Shown here one piece after another: positions 40,401-51,459 of a DNA stretch of 64,000 nt. The first letter of the stretch is position 1, and every line of letters starts with the position of its first letter. This stretch comes from Salisapilia sapeloensis (lineage: Eukaryota; Oomycota; Peronosporomycetes; Peronosporales; Salisapiliaceae). Position numbers and translations under genes: made by a program. The notes under the pieces are model-generated. The model worked only from the letters and a program-made list of their open reading frames with translations, had not been told where the DNA came from and searched no databases. The stretch is from positions 24,063 to 88,062 of the forward strand of contig JAADVB010000054.1 of the NCBI GenBank assembly GCA_023334545.1, read 5' to 3'.

Positions 40401-43400
40401 ATGGAACAAGATGAAGTATGGCGACTACTTCGGCGATTAAGATGGAATATCGGCGTTGGTCATGCGAATGATGGATTAAAACAAGTTGCTAGTGGATATG
40501 AAAGATTATTGGAAAAAGTAGGTGGTGATAGAGAGCTTGTATGGTGCATTGGAGTGACTTTTGCGATTTATTATGTAGAGAGAGCGGAAGGGGAGCTTTG
40601 AAGAGGAGAATGTGGAGCGATTTAGGAACATGCAATCCAGAATTGACGAAAAGGAGCAACTGTACGTGTTGTATTATGCGTTCTAGTGAATACAAAAGTG
40701 GTAATGGAGCGTATTCTAGGTATGACTTACTCCACTACTCGAACGATCTTTTGGATCGATACCTTGCATCCGCCCAACACAGTAAGCACACATTGCACCC
40801 TTCGTTATCCAATTGATATATACTAACAGTAGAATATAGCACGAGAATTGCCTATGCACGAAATGCTGTGCCTCCTGTTATCCTTGGCTAAAGACGATGG
40901 CATGTCATGTTCGTCATCAGATCTCATGCAAACACAGGTTCATGAGTTTGAAAGAATGGGTGATCGACTGCAAATGTCAAATGACCAGCTCATTCGAAGC
41001 TCACAAGTCCTTTTCGATGCTCATCAAGCTCCTCTTCAGGACGATTCCCACCTTTCCAGCAAGAAACGTTTGGAGCTAAACGATGTGTCAACCACATTGT
41101 GGGATGAGAGACAAAAAGATGATACGTACGCTCCCATTCCTTTCGGACAGGTATATATACATGTTTGTTCTTTACAGCCTCGCGATACTATGTCAATTGT
41201 AGATGGAAACAGCATTCTTTACACTCGCCATGGAGCAAACATCCGAGGACGAATCTCAAGAGGATTCAAGTGTGTCTGACAAGTCACAAGATGCTGCAAG
41301 TGATAGCGCCAATTTAATGGATGAGCCCTATGATGCACCGAATATAGCACTTTTCGACATCACGAGAAAGCTCGATCAAGAATATAACAGCAAAGTAGAC
41401 GATGACTGGAGTTGCAGGACGTCCAGTACGTCTGGAGATGAGTGGAACGCTCCGGAAAAGTCTGTTAACGAAAGAGAGAGTGCGAGGTGGGAAAATGTCG
41501 GATATCGTAGTCTAAATCCACCTCGTCAGAAACTGGGGCATCCAGATCCGTTAGTACATACACAGCCAAGTAGGACAGATGCAGACATTGTAGATGTATA
41601 CGAAGCAGACTTGGTGCAGGTACGACATACTTATAGATGTATTTACATAGTCCACTGACGTATTATCATAGGATTCTCTCCTAGCGTTATGTGGAGTCGA
41701 GTCTTTGATCTATCGAAAGAGTCGGCATTCAGCATCTCTACATCTTCCTAGTCGCATTAACCTCCGATTGGGCAGTGGCGCAGTCACAAGTCTACATTCA
41801 GCTTTAAAGGTATGTATATTTAATAATCTTACCTGCATGTTCAATCTGTTTATTTCTGTTGAGATAGATATTCCGTGATGCAGGGACTCTCTTCTATCGT
41901 CTAGAGCTCTTTGCTACGTTCTACTTACAGGATACTGCGAGAGGAGAGCGTACACTAGCTGCTCTCTCATCTGCTCTCTTATCCTACCTGCGACAGTGTG
42001 CGGTAGGCTACATACACTTCTATAGATACGATGGATAAGCTGATTGTAGTGTGCTGGCGTGTAGAGCACTGTTCAAGCGATGTCGAGACATGCGAAAGAA
42101 AAGGGCTATTCTTTCTCCCAAACCTTGATTACCTCCCGACAGCTCTGTCGACAGCTTCATTCCCTCGGAACATGCCTTAAACTAGACACACAGGACTTTT
42201 GGCCATTGCTGACTCAACGTACGTTTGATAAGAGTGTTTAGCTTTATAAAAGCTAATGCTGTCTGTAGGGAAATATCATTACGGACTTGATCTTCTGAAC
42301 TATCTTCATGACCAAGTGCTGCTGAATGAAAGAAGTGATGCAGATGGCAAATTGAGCCCATTGATTAAATGGCTTTTTGTGAAAGCTAGTACTCCATTCT
42401 TTGAGATATTGGCAGAGTTTCTATCGAGTGGAGGCGTTTGCGACTGGTCTGATCCGCATGTACGTATACCTATTATCTTATTCCTTCTAGCTAGTACTCA
42501 TATCGGGGTAGAATGAATTTGAGTTAGCCAAATGGAGTCGTCGGGCAGGGGAATGGTATCAGACTGTGCCTGACGAGACTGCGATATGTCAACTAGTGCC
42601 GTCATTTTTATCCAAAGCCTCCCTGGAGGTTATTCGTATTGGGAGACTGCAGAAAGCGTTAATGGAGCTGTGTGAAGCATACCGAAGAGCAGTCAAGGTA
42701 AGACCTGACCTTTTGTCATGCACAGGACGCGGCGGATGCTAATGGTTTGATATAGAAATCACATTTTACCTTGAGTCTAAGTGATGGTGAGGAGATTGTG
42801 CGTGAAAATATTCAAGTTAGGGAGCAGCTACTGGCTTATTTGGATGGCACACAAGTGTCTGAAGCCGATATGATAATGGAGGAAGGTGGACAGTCTGCTA
42901 GCAATACCTCGTTGGAATTTGATGACGCTTCAGCACAGATGGAGTTGCTACATGCTTGTACTCGCCCAATTCAAATTGATACTACGACTCCATCTGTGGC
43001 AATGGAATTTGCCGATGGAACATCCCACCAAGACCAAACATTCATCCAGAAGATCATTCACGATGTACTGTATAACTTTCTGTACTTGACTAGCAATCGC
43101 ACTGATGTCGTTGCAACTGTAGGAGACACAGAAGGAGTTAGATCTGACACCTTTGTATCAAACCATTCATCGCAACGTTGAACGTCCTATTCGTCAATTA
43201 GCTACGCGACTTGATCAGCTAACGACATCGCTCGTCTTGAAAGAGTGCTGCATTGTTTCACACTTAATGCGGTGGAAGAAGATGGTGTTGATGGGCGATG
43301 GGTACTGTGCAGACATCTTTGCTCGTCACTTGTTGAATGGGTTACAGTCAGAACGTCGAGGCGAGTGGGTCGTGTCTAGTCGACTTACAGCATCATTGTA

Positions 43401-44411
43401 TCTAGCCATGAATGAGGCACAAACGGACTTGGATGGAGAAAGCGAAGAGTCCTTTTACTTTGAACTGTCGTCTGAGTATGCTCATGGTACGTCTCTTCAT
43501 AGGTCTCTTGACTTTCTTTCGTCTGACGTTGCTGCTGTTGCAATAGATTTGATCCATTCGAATGTGAGTACGGATCTACCACGTCTGCTGAGTCACATCG
43601 CGCTCCAGTACAATTGTGGCAACAAGGACATGCTGAAAGGTATTCTTGGCGGTGAAAATGTAGAGCAGTACACACAGACATGGCGATTCCTCCTTCTTGT
43701 ACGCATCACTGGTCTCCAGATGAAGAAGTGCTGGCGGAACTTTCGTGTAGCTCAATCAGATACCTGCTCTCGATATACAATTGCAAGAGACGTCGTGCAA
43801 CGCATGTGTGATCGAGTGATTCATGACACGTTGCGACTAGTGACAGTCTTCCAGGACGTCTACGCAGCAGAGGTACGCTGTCTAAAGGCAATAAGTTTTA
43901 TTTAGATGCTCAACATGGTCATGTAGGTCTTGTATCAAGGTTGGAATGATCTTGAGATGGGAATGAAGAGCGCAAAGACATTGGATGAATTGGAGGTCGT
44001 TCATACTACATATATGCATCACGTCCAGACGAGTTGTTTCCTTCGACCGGAGCTAAAGGAGGTATGTAGTCTTGAAAGTAGTGGTCATGTATAGTACTAA
44101 TGTCTTCCTTCTGTAATCTAGCTCTATGATGCATTCACGAAGCCTCTTTTGTCTGCTTTACAACTGGCTCAAATCATTCGACGTGCTGGTGTGCGTCAAC
44201 TTAATGATGTCAAGGACGAGATCTTAACATTATCCACACAACACAAGTCTGCCATGGCAGATGTAGTGAAGATTATGAAAGCAGTGAGTGATCCAGACTT
44301 GAAACGCATCACATCGGTATGTCATACATGATGGTAGGTGTTGTAGACATGGGGTTAACGATATGCATGTAGACGATGGTCTTGCAACTGGACTTTAACG
44401 ACTATTATTAA
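40401..44411 (+). CDS. Gamma-tubulin complex component (Spc97/98 family), GCP5-like, 15 exons
   Basis: Exons: 40401-40517, 40579-40661, 40720-40781, 40840-41150, 41203-41619, 41672-41809, 41868-42002, 42065-42218, 42269-42459, 42512-42697, 42756-43064, 43123-43872, 43927-44061, 44122-44316 and 44373-44411. Together they give 3222 nt, 1073 residues. GCPs form the ring that nucleates microtubules at centrosomes and basal bodies. GRIP1 region: MHEMLCLLLSLAKDD and LLALCGVESLIYRKS, then LRLGSGAVTSLHSALK and LATFYLQ-like helices. GRIP2 region: LDLTPLYQTIHRNVERPIRQ and ARHLLNGLQSE, then TWRFLLLVRITGLQMKKCWR and VLYQGWNDL, then LQLDFNDYY at the C-terminus. The size is nearer GCP5 than GCP2-4; the subtype is not certain. 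Introns are 50-70 nt. Confidence 0.85.
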
Positions 44412-44491
44412 GACGAAAGCAATACGAAGGACCCCTTTTTAACAGTACCAATATCTTTTTTTACGACTCGCTACTGGCGAGGAATTTAACA

Positions 44492-45712
44492 TTAAGCGGC
44501 GGACGGCTGTGGTCTCGCCATTTTTGAAAGAGAGAGATCCATCACGTCTTCGTGTCTCCGTTTCCTTACTCGTCTCGACGGAAGGACGGTCGTTCGGACA
44601 TGAGACTCTGGCACGATGGCAAGGGGGTATTGGATTTCCGAGCAGACGACAGCCGTCTCTTGCTTGGAGTGAGATTGGAGGAGCTGAAGGATTGCCATCG
44701 TATCGTTGACAGAAGCGTTTGCGATGAGCATGACCCATTTGAGAGCAGCCAAGAGGTCGCTTTTAGTGTTGAATTGCGCCATGACGGTCGCCAAAGCAGC
44801 GGCTTCTCGCTCAGATTGCTTATAAGATACAAAAAGAGCAGCGGCCATTGCGACGGACGAAGGGTGGAAGTCGTTCACCCGTATATCTATTTGACACAGC
44901 TGTAAGTGACAAGATCTTGTAATGCATACATGGATAGACATACCTTGGACGCATTTGCGAAGGAGCAAGTTGGTGGACTTGGCGAGGGAGTCCTTCTTGT
45001 CCTGGCTTAGACTCGTCAGCGTCCATAGGGGAATGGAGTAGACGAAGGACGTAGGATTCTGAAGTCTCCACTGGAGAACTTGGACAAGTTCCAACTCTTT
45101 CGCAATGAGGTACTTGCGGTCGACGGTACCTTCTGCTAGATCAATCGCTTCCGCCTTTAAGATCCATCACAGATTAATGCCCGGTTGATATGTCGATAGA
45201 GAGGGCATCTTACCAGCAATAGCTGCTGGGTATGAGGCGATCCGTGGACTTTGGTGGCCATGACAATGCACACGAGGCATGCTAGACGTACTTCCAGCGT
45301 CGATTCAAACGTAATGGACGCTAATACTCTGTCGAGGTACTCGACAGCATACGCCATCGTCTCGTCCGGATATAGAAACTTTTCATGATCGCACAACTAG
45401 TCCAATCGAGATCAATTCCATGTCGATTGACAAGCATAAATATGCACATCGTACCCTTTCAAACATCCAGTCGACGAGAAACTTCCTCGTTGATATCGCT
45501 CGGTCAATACGTTGTTTATCAGCAATCACATTCGAGTTCATCTTGCGCTCGTTTCGCAAAGACGACGTGATCGAGTTCATGGCGAACGCGGCTGATGGTG
45601 GTGGTGGTGGAGGCACTGACGTCGGACATGCGTCTCCAGGACCTTCCGGTGTGAACATGTCATCGCCAGTAAGTTCCAATCTCGCCTCCAACTCCTTAAC
45701 GTCCGTCACCAT
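44492..45712 (-). CDS. Cyclin, four exons
   Basis: Exons 45712-45455, 45396-45214, 45154-44944 and 44886-44492 give 348 residues in frame. The cyclin box starts at RISTRKFLVDWMFER-like sequence (about residues 70-86). It continues across the introns as CDHEKFLYPDETMAYAVEYL, DRVLASITFE, LACLVCIVMATKVHG and AKELELVQVLQWRLQNPTSF. A second, weaker helical repeat covers exon 4 (VAMAAALFVSYKQSEREAAA) and a basic tail follows. The N-terminus has a poly-Pro run (VPPPPPPSAA) and no clear destruction box. It is a likely CDK activator; subclass not assigned. A TTG-started extension is open upstream but has no ATG. The last intron acceptor (at 44887) was chosen because it keeps the frame. Confidence 0.8.
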
Positions 45713-45819
45713 AGTCCACAAGATGTCGACTAGCGAAGGAGCTGGCGAATGTGAAAGTGAGCTCCAGCTATTTTCAATGCCTTTACGCCATACAAACACC
45801 AAGAGGACAGAGATACTCT

Positions 45820-45844
45820 ATTAAGTACGAGTTTCGTACTTAAT
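45820..45844. repeat. Perfect 11-bp inverted repeat between divergent genes
   Basis: ATTAAGTACGA at 45820-45830 is mirrored exactly as TCGTACTTAAT at 45834-45844 with a 3-nt spacer. It lies in the 231-nt divergent region between the cyclin (-) and the PH/TBC gene (+), a suitable place for a dimeric transcription-factor site. It may also fold as a hairpin in the cyclin leader. Confidence 0.6.
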
Positions 45845-45943
45845 GAAAGCGACATACCTTGGACGTAAGTAAGAGACATTCAGTGTAGTGTCGGCGCGGC
45901 GGCGGACTCGACATAGTGTCCGACTTGGTATTAATCATAAGAC

Positions 45944-47998
45944 ATGTCGAGAGAAGAAGTACCGGTTCCAGCACATACGGTATTGCAAGGGTATTTGCAC
46001 AAGCAGGTATATGTGATAGATGTAGTGGGTACATCGGAATGGGTTCTCATGATGCTTTGGTGTCTGTAGAGCAAGCATTTAAAGTTATGGAAGGTCCGAT
46101 ACTTTATCCTTGCATCGGTATGGTTTATATTTTGCTATCTGTTGAATGGGATTCTATGGATGTGTATGGCTTATATGGTATGGCATAGAATGTCCTCTTG
46201 TACTCGCACAAGTCGGGCAAAAAGGCTCGTATCTGCGCCAAGTTACACAATACTGCTATCGTACGTCTACTAGCTGCTTCATAACTATCTTCTGTTGACA
46301 AGAGTATGTGGTGTGCTAGGTGGATGATCAAAATGCGGTTCAGCATGCGAATAATTATGTCTTCGAGCTGCGTCTTCCGTCTCGAAATGTCTACCTGAGT
46401 GCATCCACTGAACAGGAGCGACAGCAATGGGTATCAGCACTACGATCATGCAGTCCAAATTCAGAGGCATCCGTCATCCTCGAATCTCGACCATCCCTGC
46501 CGATGGTTCGCTTACCATCGGACTCGACACTTTCAGTATACAATAAACCGCGTAGATCCTTTATCAAGCATCGTAAAAAGGGTTCGAAAGACCGAAAAGC
46601 TGAACGAAAGCGTCAGACTTTACCCAAACTTCGTAAATCGTTCATCGAGACTTGGAACACCGAGATTCTTCCGACGTACCCCAACGCCGATACGACCTTA
46701 ACGGAAGGTCTGTGCTTTGTCGGTATTCCAAAGCAAATCCGTGGTCGTGTCTGGTCTGCTCTACTCGGCAATAAGCTCCAAATAAGCGAAGATTTGTTTA
46801 GTATTTGTAAATCAAGGGCAGAAGCCGTTCGGATGGAAATGGCTTTAAAGAAAGAAACGGATGGCGTCGTTGCCAAGTCTACGCATAAAGAATCTGGAAG
46901 TAGTATGTCCAGTGGCGTCACGTCTGCTGCTGACAGTGGTTCTCAAGATCTGACAGAGCCAGTGGATCCGATTGTAGAGGAGAAGGAGGATGATAATCGA
47001 CTCTTGTATGAAGCAGTGGAAGTCGCTGATAAACTCGTGTCGAAAGCAGAGAGAAGTATTCGACTGATAGATGTCGATATGCCTCGAACGTTTGGTCATC
47101 ATCCTCTTTTTCAGCCAGGAGCAGACGGGTATGAGAAGACGGTGGAAGTGTTGGAAGCATATATTTGCTATCGACCAGATCTCGGGTACGTCCAAGGGAT
47201 GAGCTACCTTGCAGCAGCTCTGTGCTTCCACATGGATACCTTTTCTGCGTTCAAAGCGCTTGTATCATTACTTAGTAGTAGTCTACTCTTCGACCTCTTC
47301 CGAATGGGACCGAAGAGAGTATGTCTATCGTTTGTTGTATTGAGCTTCTCGACTAATGAAGGCAATGTAGACTTTCCACTACCTCGACACGTATAAGAAA
47401 TTGCTCGAGTTTGAACTACCGACACTCGCGGCTCACTTTGAAGACCAGGGCATTGATGCTCAGATGTATGCTGTGGACTGGTATGCACTCGTACATGTCC
47501 GCATGGATCTACGCTTGTATTAATTTTGATTCAATAGGATGTTGACATTATTTACTCGGAGTCTGCCTTTGGAATTGGCGTTCCGGATATGGGACTGCTA
47601 TGTCTACCTTGGCTCTCCTTTCTTTTTCCAGGCTAGTCTCGGTAAGAGAATTTCGAGTAGCAAGCCACTGTCTTTAGCTTAATTTGTATTGGTGTTGCTA
47701 GGACTGCTAGGACTGCATGAGGATGTACTATTAACGATGGAGGCACAGGATATCAATTACCTTCTTCATAACTTTCCAAAAGTACGTGTCGGCGTGATGT
47801 GGCTAGTTTGTCCGTAGGATACTTATCTTGTATGAATAGGATTTGTCATCGAGAAGTGTTTTCGAAGCGATTTCGAATATATCGCTTTCGTGTAAAGAGA
47901 TTGACGATGTGCTGCGAGGTGGGACGCTTGAGCCGTGGTCTCCGGATGATGCAGAAGAACACGAAACGGAGTTTACGTACCCCGATACGTACGACTAG
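45944..47998 (+). CDS. PH + TBC domain Rab GTPase-activating protein, eight exons
   Basis: Exons 45944-46006, 46070-46117, 46189-46260, 46320-47318, 47371-47480, 47538-47641, 47702-47781 and 47840-47998 give 1635 nt, 544 residues. A PH domain is split over exons 1-4: LQGYLHKQ, SKHLKLWKVRYFILAS, NVLLYSHKSGKKARI and YLSASTEQERQQWVSALRSC. The TBC domain has GIPKQIRGRVWSALLG, the arginine-finger motif IRLIDVDMPRTF (IxxDxxR) and the glutamine-finger motif YVQGMS. FTRSLPLELAFRIWDCYVYL closes the core. Both catalytic residues are present, so it should be active. The exact Rab target is unknown; the PH domain suggests recruitment to a phosphoinositide-containing membrane. Confidence 0.9.
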
Positions 47999-49154
47999 CG
48001 CAATGGTCGCGATGTAGTGAATAATGTAAAATGTCATGTCGTAAGTGGTGGGTTTAATGTGCTGATGTTCATGCTATAATTAAATTGTAACCTACCTTGG
48101 TGTAACCTGAGCTTGAGATATAAGCAAGTTAATGCGTGAAGACGCAGCTGGTTCTAGCTGGTCTTGTTGTCTTTGGTATTGCTCATTGAATGCTTGCTAT
48201 CATCCTCCTATATCAGTGATGGAAACGGCTATGCACTTATTCATGCACTCGAAACGTCGACAGATACCCAGCAACAAATTATATCTAAGTGAATGCAAGA
48301 ATGAATATATTAGGTGAGCTGAGAAATCCCACTTGGTCGTTACAGCTTCTTCCCATTTTCATTCAAGATTGCCAAGGATGGAGTGGAACTTGGCAAGTGG
48401 CTTTTGTTCGATCTAACTTTACCAGACACTAAAGGCACGTAGAGAATATTGGTGCTGTAGCGGGGATGAACGATAAGAAATGTAGCGAGTAACATGGTCA
48501 TTGTTGAAACCGAAATGCCATAGCAGTGGAAAGCATCCAAAGGGTATGTCTGAGCGTCTGGGGATATTTAAAAGACATACTGACTGGCGCTCTTTTAAAT
48601 GAAGCTGCACACGAAATGAGCACTATTATTCTAGAAGTGGTGGGCGATGTGAATCAGTATATCATATTCTTAATCATGCGCTAGTTGTGATGCGGATTCC
48701 ATCAAGTATTATTTGAACATCTTGATTAGCCAAGGGCATGGTGGAAACTCCTTTTGATGTGCTCTCCGACTCCAATCGTGACCTCTTCGTACTTGGTTAT
48801 TCAATGTCCACGAGAAGATCTCAGGCTTTGCATAATCTGTAGGCAGCAAATGACACCGGCAATGCTAATCAAAACCAAAATTCAATGGAAGGCATGTCTA
48901 CGGCAACAAAGCATCTAGTGGATGACGGACACGTCTTCGAGTCCGCCTATAGTATAAGGCAGCTTACAGACGATTTACACAGCATTCACAGATGCTAATA
49001 AGGACAGTAAGTCGGCAACCTTCATGTGGAGGAAATGCTAGAGTAGTCTTCGATCCAGAGGAAGCTACGAAGTATACGCGAGCTATTTGACGTGATGCAA
49101 GAAACGGCTTGTTCTAACAAAGATATGTTGCTCTTGTTCAAGAGTTAGACGATA
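47999..49154. other. 1.16-kb gap with coding-like fragments but no supportable gene
   Basis: The region lies between the convergent 3' ends of the TBC gene and PDK1, where only 3' UTRs are expected. It is unusually long for that. Short coding-like frames occur on both strands. One is on the plus strand from ATG 48739 (MVETPFDVLSDSNRDLF), then after a TAG at about 48840 the same frame continues open to about 48994. Another is a hydrophobic minus-strand frame at 48340-48540 (MTMLLATFLIVHPRYSTN). Neither resembles a known family and neither could be joined into a convincing model. Confidence 0.45.
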
Positions 49155-51268
49155 TCAAAGGTTGGCAATCTCTTCTTCAATCGCACCAACCCATTGCTCA
49201 GCTAGGTTCCCAGTGTCCGTGATACGATACGTTCCTGAGAACTAGACACGACGTCAATTAAAGAGCCTGTATCAAGTACAAGAAGAGAATGTACCGAAGT
49301 GATTTCGAATGTGTGTGGGTTGACGATCGTTGTTTTCGTGTCCTTCGTCAAGACAATATCCTTTTTATACGTTGCAGTCCATGACCCGAGCATCACCAGT
49401 CTTGGTTGGTCTGTCAATACGAGCTACCATGCATATTAGTATACTCTTTCTATACGAGTAGAAGCACAAGGGCAAGGTACTTCTCGATTCCGGTTAAACA
49501 TGCGTGCGTGGATTTTTACTTTGCCTTCGAAAAGAATCACTTCGTCTGGTGCAAGACACGTAGGACGTTTGATGGTAGTGGAGCCCATGCTACTACTTCG
49601 TGATCTTCTTCCGCTGCCATTACTAGACACATGTTAATAATGTCGATGCCTAGTAGACGAATGAAAACGTACGCAGACGACATGAGGTCTTCATAGGTAC
49701 TAGTGGAGAATGCGTCATCGGTAAAGTACTCTGCGACTGCCCAATTCTCAGATGCTCCGTCCTAGTAGCATGGGTTAGGCATGTGATCATCATTGACAAG
49801 TACTAGTAACGTACGAGTCGAGGCTCTGGTAGATCAAGAGGAGGAGGAGTGTAGGGAGGAGTCTGCTTGTCTAGATCCTCCCATTCGATGCCTTCAAAGA
49901 AAGGATGTTCCTACAGTCACAGCTGCATCAGATGGAGAAAAGAGTAAAGGCTGGATGGAAAGTACCTTGAGAGCAGCATACCCTTCTTCGTCTTGTGAAG
50001 CACCTAGCCGTTCGTCCGGGTTCTAGTACAAGCATGAAATGAGCTGATATGCTAGATTAGATAGCTAAGAAGACATACGACGACAAGTAGCTTTCGAATG
50101 AGGTCTTGTGCCTGCTCTGGGATAGTGGAAGGCAAGATTAGACTTTCGTTTGTGTGGTTCATGATCTCCTGGAACGTCAAGTAGTCGTTCTCAGCGACAA
50201 ACGGCGTCCTCCCTGTATGCATCTATCAGGAGCTCAGAGATGTATGCATTGGGTTCTTGAAAGTAGGAGAGAGTTACTTCATGAATGACACAAGCTAGAG
50301 CCCAGAGATCACAGGCTCTTGTAACTGGTTCGTCTCGCAATACTTCCGGAGAGAGGTACATGACAGTACCACAGAATTGGTTTGTCGTCCGTTCTTTATC
50401 CATTTGATCCTGCGGAAATGTAGATGAGGATTGAATACATCAAGCACGTAAGAGTGGTAGACATACCTTTGCACTGCCGAAATCACACAACTTCAAGTGT
50501 CCTTCTTGCCTATTCCATGAGAATAAGTCTTGTCCTTGAAGTGTCGAGAGGTAGGATCGTACGTTAATAGCATGTTGTCTGGCTTGACGTCCCGATGGAT
50601 GACACCCTGTGCATGGGCATGGAATCAATCGCTCTTGTCGAATTACTTTTCGGCTCGAAGGACAGACGTACATTTGAATGGATGTATTCGAGTGCTTGAA
50701 CAAGCTCCGCGACATAGAACTGTGTCGTAACGTCGTCGCAGGCCTTGTCGTCAAGTCCCTTGGCTGCGTTTTCAGCATAGCTGTCTCTACGTCATGGTTA
50801 GTATATCAGATCGAGGGCGAGTGCACGCGACATACTTGATGACGTTGAGTATGTCACCTCCTTTAGCTAGTTCCATGGCTAGATAGAGACTCTGTCCATC
50901 CTACTCGCGTGTAATCAGCATCTAGAGGTCGTCATCATACTCTATCCAAGTGTGTACTTTAAAAGCGCAATAGAATTTGACGACATGTGGATGATTCAAT
51001 CGCTTGAGTACATTTCGTTCAGTCATGACGAAAACCTCCTTCTTCTCTCGCCTGATGAAGCTCTTGTCCATAACTTTTACAGCAAACTCCTTCCGAGAGT
51101 TCTTCATTCGAGCGTGAAAGACCTGCCCATCACAATAGCACGATTATATACGCTCGACTTGTCTCCTAGTCATTTTAATCGTACCTTGGCATAAGACCCT
51201 TGACCGAGTAGATTCCCAAAGAGGAAATCACTTGCAGTAGGCATCCCATCCCCACTCACAGGCGCCAT
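49155..51268 (-). CDS. PDK1: 3-phosphoinositide-dependent protein kinase 1 (PDK1), 14 exons
   Basis: Exons: 51268-51185, 51122-50958, 50900-50836, 50780-50672, 50606-50563, 50509-50467, 50409-50278, 50222-50079, 50022-49966, 49910-49815, 49761-49673, 49622-49481, 49423-49295 and 49241-49155. They give 1386 nt, 461 residues. PDK1 is the AGC master kinase that phosphorylates activation loops of other AGC kinases. Kinase motifs: GQGSYAKVF loop, FAVKVMDK, helix-C VMTERNVLKRLNHP, HRDVKPDN, CDFGSAK and YLSPEVL, then LLVVNPDERLG and EHPFFEGIEWEDLDKQTPP. A C-terminal PH domain follows (ILFEGKVKIHARMFNRNRE, LVMLGSWTATYKKDIVL). The activation loop reads TTNQFCGT where animal PDK1 has the autophosphorylated serine (NSFVGT), so Gln replaces that Ser. 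Confidence 0.93.
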
Positions 51269-51459
51269 CGTCCTACAAACGTTCTTTGCATCGACGACGA
51301 CCTGTATGACTCATGTTGATTGGTTTAAATTACATAATTAATAGCCAATTGAAAGAACTAGCTCGTATCCACTTAAAATTTGTATCGGGATCGCTATACG
51401 CCAGAAACAAAGTTGGAAAGAAGCGTTCGAGGGGGAGGAAGAGAATCTCGATCTTGGCG
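51269..51459. promoter_or_regulatory. Divergent promoter region between PDK1 and CNOT1
   Basis: 191 nt separate the two start codons. The frame of CNOT1 is open upstream to an ATG at 51313, but those extra residues are basic and not family-like, so they are treated as leader. Confidence 0.4.

Noticed and set aside
43065-43181. Frameshift or pseudogene break in the gamma-tubulin complex gene
   Set aside because: A 58-nt GT-AG intron (43065-43122) restores the frame into LDLTPLYQTIHRNVERPIRQ and makes the total coding length divisible by three.
51313-51459. Upstream ATG extending CNOT1 by 49 residues
   Set aside because: The added residues are basic and unlike the family N-terminus; MVSFASPLFWQIQYLV at 51460 aligns with the start of other CNOT1 proteins.
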